Of a stretch of DNA of 14,965 nucleotides, positions 13,538 to 14,965 are shown in pieces. The position numbers were made by a program, and so were the translations under genes. The stretch is taken from contig JBHHYS010000055.1 of the NCBI GenBank assembly GCA_046757645.1, forward strand, positions 1-14,965, in the 5' to 3' direction. Position 1 is the stretch's first letter, and the number at the start of each line of letters is the position of its first letter. The notes below the pieces were generated by a model. The model was not told the DNA's origin. It ran no database searches and was given only the letters and a program-made list of their open reading frames with translations. The DNA is from JBHHYS01 sp046757645. Its GTDB lineage: Bacteria; Acidobacteriota; Terriglobia; Acidiferrales; 2-02-FULL-67-57.

Positions 13538-14353
13538 ATGCTGTTTTCGTGCGAGAAGGGCGGGGCAGTTCCCGTGGAAACCTACAACTACTTTAACTAC
13601 TACACCGAAATTGAAGAGCACTTCTGGCAGAAGCGCGGCGCCCACCTCCTGGTCTCCACCCTCGACTGGGCGGTGATCGAAAGCTGGCAGAAGGCCGGCC
13701 TGCCCCTTGAGGTCGTCCTCAAGGGCATTGACCGCGCCTTCGAGCGCTACCACTCCAAGCGCCGCCCTCGCATCATCAAGAGCCTGCTCTACTGCGTGGA
13801 CGCGGTCGCCGAGGTCGCCGAGGAAGCCAAGGAAGCGGCTGCGGGCCGCGGCCCGTCCCGAAACTTCGGGACCGGCGGCGAACGCCCGGCGCCCTTCAGC
13901 CCAGGCGAAATCGCCAACTTCTTCCAAGCCAACGCCGCTGCGCTGCGTGCCACCGCCCGCCGCCTCCCAGAAAATTCTTCCCCGGCGCAAGGCTTCACCG
14001 AGATCGCTGCGGCGCTCGAGGCCCTGGCTGCGCAACCCGCCACCGAAAGCGCCGCGAACCTCGAAGACCTGGAGCGCCACCTGACCGTCTTCGAAGAAAA
14101 ACTCCTGGCCGCGCTCACCCAGGCGGCCAGCGCCGACGAGCTGGTCGGGCTGCGCCGGGAAGTGGAGCGGGCGCTGGCGCCCTACCGCCGCCGGATGAAG
14201 ACCGAGCAACTCGCCCTGATCGAAAAACAGTTCCTGCAAAAGCAACTCTTCGAGCGCTACAGCCTCCCCCGCTTGAGCCTGTTCTACTTACCGACTGCGG
14301 ACCCCGGCAGCCGCCAGTCGGCCAGCCCAGCGGCCGAGGGAGGTAAGGGCTAG
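13538..14353 (+). CDS. Protein of unknown function with Tyr-rich N terminus, 271 aa
   Basis: Not assigned to a named family. From the ATG at 13538 (GGGGAG nine nt upstream) the product is 271 aa; a GTG at 13574 giving METYNYFNYYTEIEEHFW is a credible alternative start, since the recognisable part begins there. Residues 15-95 are compact and conserved-looking (HLLVSTLDWAVIESWQ, VVLKGIDRAFERY, RIIKSLLYC). The rest is Ala/Glu-rich helix, likely coiled coil, to about 250. There is no signal peptide, so it is probably cytoplasmic. A palindrome is inserted in frame around residues 104-113. The neighbours, coaX upstream and an rRNA methyltransferase downstream, are housekeeping genes; I recall similar proteins in Acidobacteria but cannot give a function. 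Confidence 0.8.
   Translation: MLFSCEKGGAVPVETYNYFNYYTEIEEHFWQKRGAHLLVSTLDWAVIESWQKAGLPLEVVLKGIDRAFERYHSKRRPRIIKSLLYCVDAVAEVAEEAKEAAAGRGPSRNFGTGGERPAPFSPGEIANFFQANAAALRATARRLPENSSPAQGFTEIAAALEALAAQPATESAANLEDLERHLTVFEEKLLAALTQAASADELVGLRREVERALAPYRRRMKTEQLALIEKQFLQKQLFERYSLPRLSLFYLPTADPGSRQSASPAAEGGKG
13852..13875 (+). repeat. Palindromic element inserted in frame in the 271-aa gene
   Basis: CCCGTCCCGAA and TTCGGGACCGG flank a 2-nt centre, complementary with one mismatch. The core CCCGAA..TTCGGG is shared with the palindrome in valS at 6712-6727. It encodes Gly/Pro/Arg/Ser residues (GRGPSRNFGTGG) that break an otherwise helical region. Confidence 0.7.
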
Positions 14354-14354
14354 A

Positions 14355-14524
14355 GTGGTGGAAGCATGGCTCCACTACCGGCGGCAGAGGAGTCCCGCCG
14401 GCGCCTGCCGACCGCCGGCAGGGTGGGGGGCAGACAGGAATGTCTGCCCTAGCGCTACTTATTTGTGGGTCGCCCCGTCAGGGGCGACAAGAACCGAGGC
14501 CGAAAATAAGGAGGGCTTTAGCCC
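14355..14524. repeat. Array of five different hairpins before the rRNA methyltransferase gene
   Basis: The 205-nt gap holds no gene but five consecutive inverted repeats. (1) 14355-14378, GTGGTGGA/TCCACTAC, one G-U pair, possibly a terminator-like end for the 271-aa gene. (2) 14404-14422, CCTGCCG/CGGCAGG. (3) 14428-14449, perfect 9-bp GGGCAGACA/TGTCTGCCC with GGAA loop. (4) 14469-14488, perfect 8-bp GTCGCCCC/GGGGCGAC with GTCA loop. (5) 14513-14524, GGGCT/AGCCC with TT loop. None is followed by a T-run. The stem sequences differ, so this is a mosaic of repeat families rather than one tandem array. Confidence 0.8.
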
Positions 14525-14558
14525 CTGAAGTCTATCCGCCGCCGGGAGAATTAGAGTC

Positions 14559-14965
14559 GTGGACTCCTTTACCGTACGCGTGGAAAAACTCGTCTATGGC
14601 GGCGAGGGCCTGGCGTACCACGCCGGCAAGCCGGTGTTTGTTCCCTTCGTGCTGCCGGGCGAGGTGGTGGACGTCTTTCCCATCGAAGAGTCGCGCAAGC
14701 TGATCCGCGCCCTCCCCAGCGAAGTGCGCGAAGCCGCCGGGGAGCGCATCGAACCCCTCTGCCCTTACTTCACTCGCTGCGGCGGCTGCCACTACCAGCA
14801 CCTGAGCTACGAAAAACAGCTTGCGCTCAAGGTGGACATCTTGCGCGAGACCCTGCGCCGGCTGGGAAAAATTGACTGGGCAAAGGAGATTTCCCCCCCC
14901 CCCGCCCCCCCCCGGGACAAACCCCAACCCCAACCACTTAAACAGGGGCCCCCCCCCGGGGGGGG
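14559..14965 (+). CDS. 23S rRNA (uracil-C5)-methyltransferase, RlmD/TrmA family, 5' part only
   Basis: The GTG at 14559 has GGGAGA nine nt upstream and gives an N terminus typical of the TRAM domain (VEKLVYGGEGLAYH, FVPFVLPGEVVDV; residues 5-50). Then comes the iron-sulphur motif C68-x5-C74-x2-C77 (CPYFTRCGGC) with HYQHLSYEKQLALK, a signature of the RlmD/RlmCD/TrmA group. Members use SAM to methylate C5 of uridine in 23S rRNA or tRNA; which position cannot be told from this part. The catalytic Rossmann domain and nucleophilic Cys lie beyond the window. Reliable sequence ends near 14892; the remaining frame stays open but encodes Pro-rich nonsense. Confidence 0.88.
   Translation, partial: MDSFTVRVEKLVYGGEGLAYHAGKPVFVPFVLPGEVVDVFPIEESRKLIRALPSEVREAAGERIEPLCPYFTRCGGCHYQHLSYEKQLALKVDILRETLRRLGKIDWAKEISPPPAPPRDKPQPQPLKQGPPPGG
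14892..14965. other. Low-quality contig end (C/G homopolymers)
   Basis: The last 74 nt are runs of C, a CCCCAAC-like stretch and a final run of C then G. They interrupt the conserved methyltransferase sequence and look like sequencing or assembly noise rather than genome sequence. Confidence 0.85.

Overview
The window is a GC-rich bacterial segment (about two thirds G+C over most genes) that looks like one complete short metagenomic contig. The gene content (valS, nadC, birA, coaX, a DUF3179 protein, a receiver fused to a Pro/Glu-rich tail) and the abundance of short palindromic repeats, in and between genes, suggest an Acidobacteriota-like genome. That placement is inference from style and content; no rRNA or marker alignment was possible. 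Both ends look like assembly breaks: the left edge carries a 163-nt near-identical copy of an internal segment, and the right edge runs into C/G homopolymers.

Left part (1-3754, minus strand): a large exported protein of 911 aa with about four repeated beta-rich modules, two Ig-like modules and a C-terminal SleB/CwlJ-like cell-wall hydrolase region, followed by a small exported protein of 268 aa and then a headless fragment duplicating part of the large gene. Diverging from it (3947-5362, plus) is a receiver-domain protein with a long Pro/Glu-rich linker and a conserved-looking C-terminal helix.

Middle (5455-6441, minus): a DUF3179 protein whose reading frame is interrupted by one in-frame TGA. 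The codon sits exactly where the family has a Cys (T-[YW]-C-P-L-T-G-S), the frame is intact on both sides, and a stem-loop with geometry matching a bacterial SECIS element starts directly after the TGA. This is the strongest candidate for something new: a probable selenocysteine-containing DUF3179 protein.

Right part (6598-14965, plus): valS, nadC, birA and coaX (valyl-tRNA synthetase, NAD synthesis, biotin ligase/repressor, CoA synthesis), then a low-GC exported protein of unknown function, a protein of unknown function rich in Tyr at its N terminus, and the start of an RlmD/TrmA-type rRNA uracil-C5 methyltransferase. Short palindromic elements are scattered between these genes. At least three are inserted in frame inside coding sequence (valS, nadC and the 271-aa gene), resembling in behaviour the palindromic elements inserted in genes of Rickettsia.
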